DNA of 64,000 nt. Origin: Welwitschia mirabilis (taxonomy: Eukaryota > Gnetophyta > Gnetopsida > Welwitschiales). A model generated the notes under the pieces. It worked only from the letters and a program-made list of their open reading frames with translations, made no database searches and was not told where the DNA came from. Shown piece by piece: positions 49,603 through 61,640 of this stretch. The DNA is taken from assembly GCA_051453625.1 (NCBI GenBank), contig JBOZIK010000001.1, forward strand, positions 147,901,563-147,965,562, read 5' to 3'. A program made the position numbers and the translations under genes. Numbering within the stretch: the stretch's first letter is position 1; every line of letters starts with the position of its first letter.

Positions 49603-51528
49603 AGGAGAAAGAATCACATCTTGTAAGAAATTAGATTGAAGAATAAGGGAAAGAGCTTTGCTTTTTTTTTTTTTAAAATGAATAAGTATTCCTTTTCTTA
49701 TGTTGTATTCCTTTCATTACTTAGTTTATGCATTTTGTATGATGATTTTCTTTCAATTTAGTTAAACTTCTTATAGCATGTTTCATAATTAATGCTAATT
49801 AGATATTTATACATTTAGTACTTATTATGACATATTGTAATTTTATATGGCTGATTACTCTATGTCAAATAAATCATGTCTTTTATTTCTTTTCTCTCTT
49901 ATTTGCTCCATTCTTCTCATTTTCCTATTATATTATTTCATGATTCCACCTTTTTTCTTAAGCAAACGATGATAAATTTCTATTTTTTATTTTGTAATAA
50001 TGATATATTAATTTATAAATATGTTACTTATATTTATTTAAGATCAAAATTATCTACTTTTTATTAATTATTCTCCCTTCTTACTTCTCTTCTTAAATTT
50101 AAAGTAGACTACTGAATTTTAGTGCTTTCTTTGGTCATAACTCTTTTTATGAAACTTCAATGGTTTTGAAATTTTAGTAATAGTTATATCTTATGATTTT
50201 TAAACATTCATCCTTAATTACTTAGGACTGAAATTTGGCATCTAAGATACCTTTTTCGGTCATTTACAATCAAAATTGTAGTTTTTCTTAGAAAACGTTT
50301 TGAATTATGAAATCTTAATTATCTTAATTTTGTATAGTTAAATTTTCTATTATTATTAATATTTTTGAAAAACTTAATTTTTAATATTATATTATTTTTT
50401 AAGTACTTTCAAAATATGCAATCCATTTTTTATTAAGTTTTATAGTTTTCTTAATATTCAAGGTCAAAGTAGAGTTGATTGTAATTTTTGCAATGCTTTC
50501 TAGACGAATTGTTTTGACTAGTTTCAATTGATTCTACTTAATATTGAATATTTAGTACTAAAAACTTGTTTTTAAGCATATTTTAATTATTTTGAATGTT
50601 ATACAAATTTATAAACCCATTCTTCTAAATTTTCTCTCTCCCTTTTCTTTCTCTTCTTTCTCTTCTTTCTTTTTCCTCTTTTTATCATTCAAAATAACTT
50701 GAAATTAACTAAATGTTATTTTTATTTAATGAAAATTCATATTTCATTTTCCTATCAATTAACTAACCTTAATTTACATATTTCAAAAATTTTATAACTT
50801 ACTTCATGATAAGTAAAGATTTATCTTTCAAGTTAATGTATCAAAATTTAGGGAAAATCTTATTAAAGTTAAATAGTTTGCTATGTCAATTTAAAGAATC
50901 TAGTTTTTTAAGTGTTATATTTTTATTATAGGTTATTGTAAATTTTGTATAGAATGGAATATGATGTTTGAATTACTTAATTACACATATATGATATGAT
51001 TTCAAGTAATGACATTTTAATAAAAATTATTTTCATATAAAGATAACTTTGGTAGATTTTATTGTTTAATTCCCTTGCTTATTTACATGAGTTATAAATG
51101 ATCTTTAGAATCATAATGAATTTTTATAAACGATTATATATTTTTATTTTATTGTATTTTATTTTTCACTTCTCATGAAATTATGATTTTACACATTTAG
51201 CTCTTTATGATAATTATAAGCCATATGTTGTAATTTCTTGTATTTCACTTAAGAGAAATAATTATTTTATCATGTATAGTTATAGTTTGATAAGACAATA
51301 GTAATATTTCTATATGAATTTATATTAAGTTCTATGTTGGTTCGATGCTCATGTGCTTCCACTATTTATGCAATTTTACCTAGGATATTTCCTTTTTTTT
51401 TTAACATGCACTATTTATACTTGATTTTATTTTTTTGATTTTAATTGTTATGTTTAGTACATATTTATTTTTGTAAAGACTCAAAGTGTGACATTCTCAT
51501 TTTACAAATTTAGTTTTCCCTTTGATCA
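49603..51528 (+). repeat. LTR 2 of the array, third piece
   Basis: It continues LTR 2 after the Gypsy insertion and aligns with about 28756-30521 of LTR 1 ('ctccattcttctcattttcc', 'caatggttttgaaatttt', 'agaatggaat', 'tttagtaca'). It ends in CA at 51527-51528. Once both insertions are removed, LTR 2 is about 2.9 kb, close to LTR 1. Confidence 0.8.
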
Positions 51529-52586
51529 AAATTGATGCCATCATCAAGGAATGCTTGTTATTTTTATATGAAATATTATATTTTTTCTTAAGAACTTACA
51601 TACACCAATTAGAAGTTATTTGATTTCATTTCTTTTTTTATTACAATTGCATTGACAAGATCTTAAGAATTGCATTACTCCAATAAGCCTTTCATGTGCA
51701 TACATTTTAACTTTTACTACTTTCTATTTATCTCTTTTTCTTTTCAATACTATGTGTTTCTAAGTAAAATTTGTATTATACCAGTAAATGTTTTTCATAG
51801 TTATGAATCATCTTCATAATACATTCCANNNNNNNNNNTATTCTTGTTATTTATGTTTTTTCCTTCTTTAAAACCTAAAAATGTTGGTACCTTTTTAGAT
51901 GATAAAATGAGAGCTATAGGTATCACATAGTCACATTTAGGAGGGCTATGAACTTTAGGTATAACTAATCCTATTTGTTTTTAAAAACTTATCTATTTAA
52001 AAAAATCTTTTCATTTTTTTTCTTAAGATTCCTTTTTCCTTTAAAAAATTGTGACTAAGATATGTATTTTTACCCTCAAAATCCTAGTTTTTATTTAAGT
52101 TTGAAAGTATAACTTTAGTTTAGAAATTTTTAAACCTTCATCTTCATTAATATTTTATATTTAATGCATGATCATTTTTATATGATAGTGTTTATTTTTT
52201 TATATGTAAAGTTTGTATGCTTTAATATCTTATGTAACATTATTTTATGATATGATACTTGAGTGTATTTCATTTTATTTAGCTTATCTTCATGTTTTTT
52301 ATTCTTTTTATAAATGAATAAAATGTTTACTTTGATCTATAGATCAAATAAAAAAATGTTGAAGTTTTCAATGTTCTTAAATTTTACTTACTATCTCTTA
52401 TCATATATATATCATTATGCTTTTATGATTACTAGTATTGTTTCTTTGTATGTTGTTTTATTTATAGAATAAGCATTTGGATTCACAATCATCTGCATGA
52501 GATAAAAATATTTTGATTGTTAGTAAGCTTCATTCCTCTATCATTATCACTTGCATGATATGTACAAGGAGATTAGTTAAGGAAGC
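51529..52586 (+). mobile_element. Non-coding internal region 2 of the tandem LTR array
   Basis: It matches interior 1 (30522-31618) along its length, including the PBS (TGATGCCATCATCAAGGA at 51533-51550), 'gttatgaatcat', 'gagctataggt', and the closing 'atcatctgcatgag'-type segment with a purine tract. A 10-N gap lies at 51829-51838. No coding capacity is seen. Confidence 0.75.
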
Positions 52587-54045
52587 TAATAAAGCCTAAT
52601 GTTTTGATCAAATAAGATAATAATAGTTATATTTTTATGTTACTTTTCAAACTACAATACTACACTTAGTGATAGCCTTATACTTTTTATGTGATAAAGA
52701 ATTTGGACATTCAGTGAGCTTGAAACAATGCATTATGATCAAGTTTAAGGTTATTCATAATGATTGTAATTAGGAGATTCAGATTGAGGATGCAAATACA
52801 GGAATAGATAATCACTTAACTTATCAACTCTTTAAATAATTCATAGTCCCTTTTCAATCATCATATCTTATTCATATTCTCGTACAATAATTGTAACTCA
52901 TTTTAGCATGGGATGCGTGACATTAGATGGTATGAGAGAGTTTTAAAACATCACTACCTAGAAATTTATATTCCAAGACTATAATTTATACATTTCTAGT
53001 TATTTTTGAGTCAAATTTGATGTTTTTATGTAATATAAATCATAAGAGATAAAAATGAATAAATTTAACTTTTATAAGTTGAGATAATTATTTTTCAAAC
53101 TATCTACACTACTACATTACTATTTCCCTAAGTAAATTAATGTTGCAGTACCATTAGATAGTTTTTACTATGTTTATATGTTACACACAGGGAAATGTGA
53201 TGGTTTTTGCAACTTTCCATCTTGAAACAAATTCAAGTGTACCTATAAAATCTCCCTTAATGCCTAGGCTAAAATAACAATGTTATTATACTAAATTTAT
53301 TCCTTTTTTTTGTGATTCAAGCCACTCTCAAGCATTGGAAGAAGATTTTCTACTTTCATTCTCTTGCATTTATTTACTTTCAAGTTGATATCTTTCCATA
53401 TTAGCTCTAGAAGCCTTTTAGATTCTTTATTCATATTCTTTTCTATTACATAAATTTCTTATCCCATTTTTCATCACCTTTTCTCCCATTTTCTTTCATT
53501 TGAAGGACATTGTAGCATAGTGAAGTACAAGTGACTAGGCAGTATGGAAGAAGGATAAGGTATTCCATATTATAAGCATTTAGATCAAAGACGAATGACA
53601 AGGGCTAAAATTTCATCTAAAATCAATAATTACTATTTTCCTTATATTTTTATGATTTTTATTGCTTGATTTATACATTTTAATAATAATTTATTTTAAT
53701 TTAGTTATATTTCTTATATCACATTTTATAATTAGTAATAATTACATTATTATACATTTAGTACCTATTATGACATACTATAATTTTACATGGTTGGTAA
53801 CTTCATGTCAACAAAAATTATGTATTTAATTTCTCTTCTCTTTTCTTTCCTCCATTCTTCTCATTTTTCTAATATATTTTCTCATGATTCTAGCTTTATT
53901 TTGAAGCAAATGATGATGGATTAATATTTTAGTCTTTTCAATAGTAGTATATTAGTTTGTATGTATATTATTTACATTTATCTAAGATCAAGATTATATT
54001 TTTTTCATGAATTATTCTCTCTTATTTCTTATCTTCTTAAAATTT
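52587..54045 (+). repeat. LTR 3 of the tandem array, truncated
   Basis: It begins TAATAAAGCC (TG lost by transition) at the position matching LTR 1 and LTR 2, and aligns with the first 1.4 kb of LTR 1. Homology stops near 54045 inside a 'tttttcatgaattatt' stretch that is present twice. The remaining 1.3 kb of this LTR is not in the window. Confidence 0.8.
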
Positions 54046-54715
54046 TCTATTTTTTCATGAATTATTTCTTATTGCCAATGTAGCTCTAATGATCTATTTG
54101 TAACATGTTCAACTACATTGGTGCTATAAATTCTCATTAGTAATACAACACAAATTTGTACATAATATAACATGCTTAACTTTGTTGGTAGAAAATGTTG
54201 TAACATTGGAAGCTTGATGTGATTCAAAGGCATAATACTAAGGACATATGCAAAGGTAAAATGAAAAATAAAGGAATGAAAAGATGGAAATCAGAGGCCT
54301 TATGTGAATTATTATTTCTTAACTTTCATACTTTGGATTTACATTGATTCTTTAGACTTCTATGGGTTATTTGGTTAAAAATTAACTTGGTTGATAATGC
54401 GGTCTACTTAAAAATACAAAATTACAATAAAGGGATGATAACTTAGGATTTTTCATTTATTTATTCATTGGTTTTTGGTTTTACCTTATTTACATATTTT
54501 CCATCTCATTTACCTCACATCACTTCTCTACATCTTACTTCATATCATTTTTATGAGAATTAACTTCCAAGGCATTAACCATTTTTATGAATAGTTTTTC
54601 CATTTAGCACATGTTCAGTTGTGAATAGCTAGCCTTTTTCCTTAGCTCAAGTTTGTTTTCAATAAAATAACTCTTTGTGATTTGTCTATGCCTATGATAA
54701 CTTAACATTTTTACT
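54046..54715. other. Unassigned AT-rich sequence
   Basis: No homology to the flanking elements and no protein-like frame is visible. It may be the decayed interior of the + strand Gypsy relative whose 3' end follows. Confidence 0.35.
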
Positions 54716-56100
54716 ATAAACTTTGAGGACAAAGTCAAGTTTTGGTTAGGGGAAGTGGCATCTCAATTTTCACTAAAGGTTTTTACTTTAATGCCTTAAT
54801 CACATAAAATTGGTCTTAAATTTCAAGTTATATGATTGGCACTCTTGACAAATTTTTGACATAGATAATTTTTCCATTTTAATCATATTATTATCAACTT
54901 TTTTAACTAATGCACTAGCAAAAGACTTGTTAGGGGTTATGTTAACATATAAAAATTGATATTTATATCAAGCATTCCAAGACAATTTATTATAGATAAA
55001 TATATTAATATAATTATTTTAATCATTAAATATGTCTTCTATTATTTTTAAAATAGAACTTAATATTATGTTTTTCTCCATATTAATTTTAAATTCTTAG
55101 ATACATTTTAGAACAGGTGGCAGAAGAAGGAATCAATTCCATATAAAACAACAGTGGAAAATGGAGATATGAAGTGATTACATGGAGTAAAAGCAATTAA
55201 AAACATGTGGTATAGTCATGTGAAGGTGTCATTAGATACATGTGGCGATAGCATTAGTTGGTAGAAGAATTTGGCTCTAAAGGATACATTTTGGACTCAT
55301 TATGATGAAAACTTCACCAAACACTACCTAATGGCCTCCATAAAATGCTATAAGATAGAATGTTATGTACCTAATACTAAATGATGAATATTCCACCTAA
55401 AATTACAAGCCAAGAGTTTTAACTCCTTCTAACCTCCATCTCTCCCTATAAACAGGCCTTAAACCCTTTATTGTATTCATCTTTACCTTGGAAAAATTAG
55501 ATACTTTAGAGCATTGACTTATGATGGATTTATAAGTGACTTTTTGGGGGAGTGACCTAGTCTTTAAGGATTGATGAGGAGTTTTTCTTGCTTTCTTATT
55601 TCTTTGTTGTAAATTTTTTTTAATTGTTTTTATTTCATTGTGATTCATGAGTAATGTCATAATTAGGATGCTTAGATAAATTCTTTAATTATCAAGTTTA
55701 AGTTAGTTGTATGAATTCCTCTTCATCACTTATTCTTTTAATTTCATGGATCTTGAAACCTATACAAGCCTTTATTTTTTATTACTATTCAAGATTAAAG
55801 TTTTAGTTGAATTTGATATTTATCATATGATGGATGAAATTATGCCCCCTGAATTAGACAGAAAGCACTTGATGGTTTTTATTCCTTTGTAGGAAGGTAA
55901 TTAAATAACTTTAAAGTGAATGATTTCAAGGGATAATAAATGATACCTTAGAGCTAGTTTACTTTCCTAGTCTTTCAAATGAAGTTTAAACTCAATTTTA
56001 TATTTCATCTCTTCTTCTATTTTAATTTATTTTTGTACTTGCATTAAATATTAAATTTAGTGCAATTCTAGCCAATACCAAATGTTATCCTTAAGGACGA
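54716..56100 (+). mobile_element. 3' end and 3' LTR of a relative of the 42578-49602 element, plus strand
   Basis: A GAGGACAAAGTCAAG phrase leads into TTTTGGTTAGGGG (54740-54752). A second tract, TTGTTAGGGGTTA, ends at 54939, and TGTTAACATATAAAAATTG at 54940 matches the LTR start of the minus-strand element. After about 100 bp the LTR sequences diverge. A TATAAA box at 55447-55452 could be the LTR promoter. The LTR end, estimated near 56100 from length alone, was not found. The short frames at 55403-55660 (-) and 55707-55892 (+) are not convincing proteins. Confidence 0.55.
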
Positions 56101-56879
56101 ATGATACTAAGTTTTGTACTTAGCTTAAATCCAAACATTGTACTACAAAATTAATCATCTAATCATTATAATATTATCATATCCTATGATTTCATATTTT
56201 TTAAATCTTCATGAAGTAATTGTAAGTTTAATATTTTCCTCTTATTTCCTATAGATATTGAATTATCAATGTTCTACATTTGAGTGATGAGATGTGTCCA
56301 CCATTTTTAACTCATCAATTATTTTTAGTTAAAATGGTTTATCCACTATTCAACCTAGATAAATTGAGAAATATCATTTATTTAGAATTTATTACTGTAA
56401 TTCTATTCGTAGCTCCTTAGATTATCCTATCAAAAAAATTGATCATATTCAAAGATAAATATGATATACTTAGTTAGAGTCTAATCTATAAAAAATTCAT
56501 TATGATGAAAAGGGAAAAATTATAAGCAAAATTCTCATGAATCTCATAATGATGATAATAAGAAGCATACTTTAACTCTTAATGGTAAACTGCTCTATTT
56601 CTAAGATATCATTCAACATATTACTAGATCCAAGCCATGAAAAGTTCATATAATGCTTTTATTGAAAGTAGTACTTGGTAATTTACTAATATTTTATTAG
56701 GTCACATAGAATTAATTAAAAAATAGGATCTTCATGATAACTATAATGGAAATAATAAAATTAAATGATACAAATATAAGCCCTTTATTATAGACCTAAG
56801 TTAAAAGAAAGTACTAGATTAAAATAAAGTCTTCACGCTAATAGGTAAATGGGACATCATTAGGATGTAATTACTTTAG

Positions 56880-57660
56880 TAGCTTAGATGAAATGTAAAA
56901 TATATTGATTAAACAAAAAAACGGATTTCTTAATGGATATATAAAAGAATAAACTTATACAATATAACCTAAGGATTTTAACATAACATATTAAGATAAA
57001 GAAAAAAGGTTCATAAACTAATTAATTTATTATATGGGCTAAAAAAAGCTCTAAAATCTTAGTTTATTAGACTCAATAATTATTTGAGTACCATTAAATG
57101 CAAACTGTGTAACTATTAGGATGTAGATGCTACATTATTTGTTAATCTGATAAAGGAAAATATATGTAAATAGTGTATATGTATATGTGTCATATAAAAA
57201 CCAGAATTGATGAAGTAGATGTGAATCATGTAAAGGTTTCTTTAAATGAATCATTTAAACATTTTGCCATATAATTAAATAGGTTCTACCTTAAATTACA
57301 AATTGAGTAGAGAAAGAGTAAGATATTCCTAATACAAAGGAAGTACATGGAAGATTTAATTAAAAAAATTTGACTAAAAATTCTAAAATATGTTGTAATG
57401 TCTTTAAAACATAATGCAAAAATATGTGATGAAGAATATTTAAAACTACAAAATAAACTAAATATAGAAGCATAATTAATATTATCATATATTTTATAAA
57501 CTCTAAACTTCATATCTTTTTTGTAACTAGTTCTTATTTAGATATCTTTATGTATCAAATGATAGTCATCTAAATACTACTATGAGAGTGCTAAGATATT
57601 TAAAATGATAAAATACCTAGGTATTACATACAAGAAATACCCTTAGTTTATGCTAAAGAC
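56880..57660 (+). pseudogene. Copia reverse transcriptase/RNase H remnant, plus strand
   Basis: Heavily stopped, but motifs run in the right order: K-T-D-F-L-M-D-I (for KTAFLNGDL), Y-M (stop) I-V-Y-M-Y-M in the region of the YVDD block, R-I-D-E-V, F-L-I-Q-R-K-Y-M-E-D-L-I-K-K (for 'FISQ.KY..DLL.KF'), A-K-I-C-D-E-E and K-Y-L-G-I-T-Y-K-K (for 'RYLKGT..YGI.Y'). This is the reverse transcriptase-to-RNase H junction of a Copia element. The region 56280-56880 before it may be its integrase but cannot be verified. Confidence 0.65.
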
Positions 57661-58754
57661 ATGTTCTAATTTTGACTTTACTAGAGAGTTAACAAGTGAT
57701 AAGAAATTAGCTAAGCTAACCACAACTAGTATTATCATATCTTAAAAAGTTTTAAGATGTCGATTCAATATAGTAAAAACTAGGATAGACTAATATCATA
57801 TATCAAATTTATTTTTCTAGTTAATAAATCAAATTACTTAAATTAAAAACAAATGTTGCTGCGTAAAAAGAAAAGTAAAAATACATGCTCAACTTTAACT
57901 TTAATACATACATAAAAAAAAAGATGAATGATATATATTTACAATGAAAATAGTTTGTTACTGTATTAATAATGCATTTGAATAAAATTAAATTTCTTAT
58001 AAATTAATCCCTAATGAATACATAAATAGATCATGTATCATGTAATAGAATAATAAATCAAGGTATTCAAGGATCGCATTACCCATTAAACTTGTTAGAT
58101 GCATAGAAAGATGATATGAAAATGAAAATATTAAATGTACAATTATGGAATTCAAAGTGAAATGAATTTTAGCATTCAACTAAAAATTCTTTAATTGGAT
58201 TTAGTTATAATAAATGAATAAAAACTTAAACAAAACAAAAATTAAAGAACTTAAATTAAATAACCTAGATGAGATGCATTTTGATAGCACTTTATCAAGA
58301 AAGCCTTAAATGGTTTCAAGTTGTAAAACTAGATTAAAGATGCAACAAATAATATTTGAAACTAATGTTTATTATAGAGAAAAATAGAAGTATAATAAAA
58401 AATAGATGTCATTTTACTTAGTTATTTAGAATTCTAAACCCATTTTTGAGATGTGAAAAGCTACATTTATGATTGAATTTTTATAATAATTGTTTTACTA
58501 AATTATAATAAAATATCTATCAATTAAATTATGGTTAGGAAGTGTTTGGAATCTTTTGACTTCATCTTATTTCCTTAAAATGTTTTATCATATGTTCCAT
58601 TGTTAATTACTAAAACATGTTAAATATTTAATATTTATTCAAAATACATGATAAATAGTTGAGATATCCATTATTGGATGACATCATTCCATCTTTAACT
58701 ACTCATCATATATTTTTCCTTATCATAATGTAATAAAATTATAATGAAATATCA
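57661..58754. other. AT-rich sequence, nothing recognised
   Basis: No repeat partner within the window, no protein motif and no RNA gene was seen. The minus frame at 57997-58179 is typical of AT-rich background. Confidence 0.4.
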
Positions 58755-59206
58755 TGTTAAAGCTTATTGTTAGGTGATAGTTGTAATGTTTTAAGATAAT
58801 TTTTAATTAAGTGATGAGTGATAAATTCAATTAAATCATAGTTAAGGATAACTTCTATTGTAGTAAAAGGACATGACCCTTACATTTATAACATTATGTC
58901 TCTTCATCTTTATTTTTAAGCCTATGGTATTGGGTCGAGGTGGATAAACTAGGTGAATGTAATTAACAATAAACTTAGTCAATCTTTAAGGGTTTCAGAA
59001 GGGGGTCTAACATTATATTTCATGTATTTAATTTTCACCACTATTCTAAGACTAGAATAAAGTGTAAAGGATAGAATTACTACTACAATAATAAAGAGTT
59101 ACTTCCATTCTACCATATTGATGTATAATTGTTTTGTTATTTTTATCAAGTCCAATGTTTTTTTTAAAAGGTTAACTACTAAAATGGTAAAAATGAATAT
59201 TATAAT

Positions 59207-59218
59207 TGGTATTAGACT
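59207..59218 (+). other. Copia-like primer-binding site
   Basis: TGGTATTAGACT compares with TGGTATCAGAGC. It directly follows the left LTR copy. Confidence 0.55.
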
Positions 59219-60060
59219 CATCAAGATAGTTAACAACTATCTTTTAAAGATTTAAATAGAATAAAATATGAAAGATGAGTTTCATGAGAAAAACTTAATT
59301 TTCAATGTTAAAATAAAAAGTAAAAAAATTCAAATAAAGGAAGGAACTTAAAGAAACCCATTTTTCCTACCCAAAAAGAAAGGAAGAAAAAATCAAAATA
59401 AAATAGTCAAGTCTCTCTAAAGGAGGAGATACTCTATAGTAAAGTTACCAACATCATGTCTGTCTAAGACTTGCCTAGAAAATGTTCATATGAAATCTCT
59501 TTGCTAAGATAGCCTATTTAAGAAAATCTACACATCTTTTCATGCTTTAATAGTTTTATTGTTAGATATGCATTGTTATTTCTAAAGAAGCTAGATGAAA
59601 CATGTTTATCTTAGACTTATTGGTAAAGAGATGCAAGTTTTCTAGTTATTCTACATAAATTAGACAAAAATTAATGTAGTAATAATAACAATAACATACA
59701 AAATCAAAGAACATAAAAGTAAAATTCACAAAATTAGAAGGAATGAGAAATGAAGTTCATATAAGGAAATTATAATCGAAAAAATGATAAAAAAGGCTAA
59801 ACATTTTGAGTATGATAACAAAGATTACCAATTTTGACAAATTTCTATATATATATTTTGAAAAAAAAATTGGATCAAAACAAGTTCTAATTTCTTTTTC
59901 TATTATCATATTCTTTGTAAGCTTTTCAGAATGGGATCACAATAAGCATCACGATTCCATATGCAAATGTTACAGCCAAAATAGTAAGTTACATCTTTAT
60001 CAGTTCAAGTTAATAAAAATTAACATTAGTTGATCTTAATTTCGTAGGCCCATTCAACTA

Positions 60061-61640
60061 TGATACAATAGCTCAAACATAAGGATAATGTCACACTTGG
60101 TAAACATACCCAATGCTATAGTTGATTTACAAGTTTGATGTCAAAGTTAGGAATACCATATCAAATGTCACACTTGATTCATAGGTTTAATGTCATAGTT
60201 GTGAGCCTCATATTTAACATATTAGTTGATTTATAAGTCTAACATCATAGTTGAGAGTTCCACACCTAATTTTATACATACTTTAAGTTTAACAGTGTAG
60301 TTGAGGACCTCACTTCTAACATCATAATTGGAGATGAACCTCAATGTCATAGTTACGAGTCCCTCTTCTAACATCATACTTGGAGTTTAATATCATAGTC
60401 AAAATTCAATTTGATAGTTTAAAGGTTAAAGTCATAATTAATTATAGATTTTGATGTTATAGTTTAAAGGCCAACATCACACATGGTCATAAAGTTTAAC
60501 ATTATACTTGAAGAGTAACATCATTGTTTAGAGGCTAAGATTACAGTTGCTCATAAAGTTTGATGTAATACTTGAAGGCCAATATTACATTTAATCATAA
60601 GGTCTAACATTTCACTTGAAGGTCAATGTCAATGGACCTTACATTACACTTGCCTCTTCTTAAGCCCAAGATTATAGGTACCATCCTTAATATTTAATAT
60701 CATAACTACCTATGTTTATAAGGTTAACATCATAGTTGTTACCTTTAAGTTCTGATGTCATATTTACCTCTTTCTAGGCCTAACATTATAGTTCCTGACT
60801 TTAAAGTATAACATCTTAATTATTGATCTCTTAGGCATGATGTCATACTTACCTCTCTCTAAATGTAACACCACAGTTTCCACCTCTAAGATCTAATGTC
60901 ATACTTACCTCTCTCTAGGTCTAATCTTATAATTATCACCTTTAAGATGTGACAGTACACTTGCCTTTCTCTAGGCTTAACATTGTAGTTACCATATTTA
61001 ATTTTGATATTATACTTACCTCACACAGAATATAATCTTCTAGTTACTGTCTTTAAGATTTAACATCACACTTACTTCATTATAAACCTAACGTCACACT
61101 TTCCATATCTAAGATCTGATGTTACACTTATTTTTCTCTAAGTATGATGATGTATTACTACCTCTAAGGTCTAATGTTAAACTTACCTCTATTTAATCTT
61201 AACATTACAAAGACAACTCCAAGATGTAGTGTTAGACTTGTCTTCCTTTATAACTAACATTATAGTTATTATCTTCAAAGTTTAATGTCAAAGTTACTTC
61301 CTCTTTATACCTAATGTTATAGTCTCTTATCTTTCTAGATCTGATGTTACAATTTCCACCTTTAAGTTCTTACATCACACTTACCTCTTTCTCGGCTTAA
61401 CATCATATTTACAACCTTTAAGATATGAGATCATAGTTGTCTATCTCTTAGGCCTGATGTCACACTTATATGTATTCTAAGACTGATGTTATAATTTTTT
61501 ATTCCCATGCATACATCATAGTTTCTTACCTCTTAGACCTAACATCACAAATTCTTATCTCTTAAGAGTAACATTATAGTTATGTATCCCATGCTTGACA
61601 TGAAAACCTATCTTGAGGCTTGACATCATGGTTTCCATTG
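60061..61640. repeat. 28-bp minisatellite with 52-56-bp higher-order units, about 57 copies
   Basis: A 13-base core, TAACATCATAGTT or TGATGTCACACTT, recurs through 1.6 kb. From 60725 to 61145 the core starts fall at 60725, 60753, 60781, 60809, 60838, 60866, 60894, 60922, 60950, 60978, 61005, 61033, 61061, 61089, 61117 and 61145, a near-constant 28 bp. The two core types often alternate, giving a 56-bp dimer whose second half carries a CTCTCTAGG-like tail. In the left part (60061-60370) spacing alternates between 25 and 27 bp, a 52-bp dimer, with GATTTATAAGT-like tails. 28 is not a multiple of three, so a simple coding repeat is unlikely. Confidence 0.9.

Noticed and set aside
60061-61640. 28-bp repeats as a CRISPR array
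   Set aside because: The whole 28-bp unit repeats with no unique spacers, the genome is a plant nuclear genome, and there are no cas genes. It is a minisatellite.
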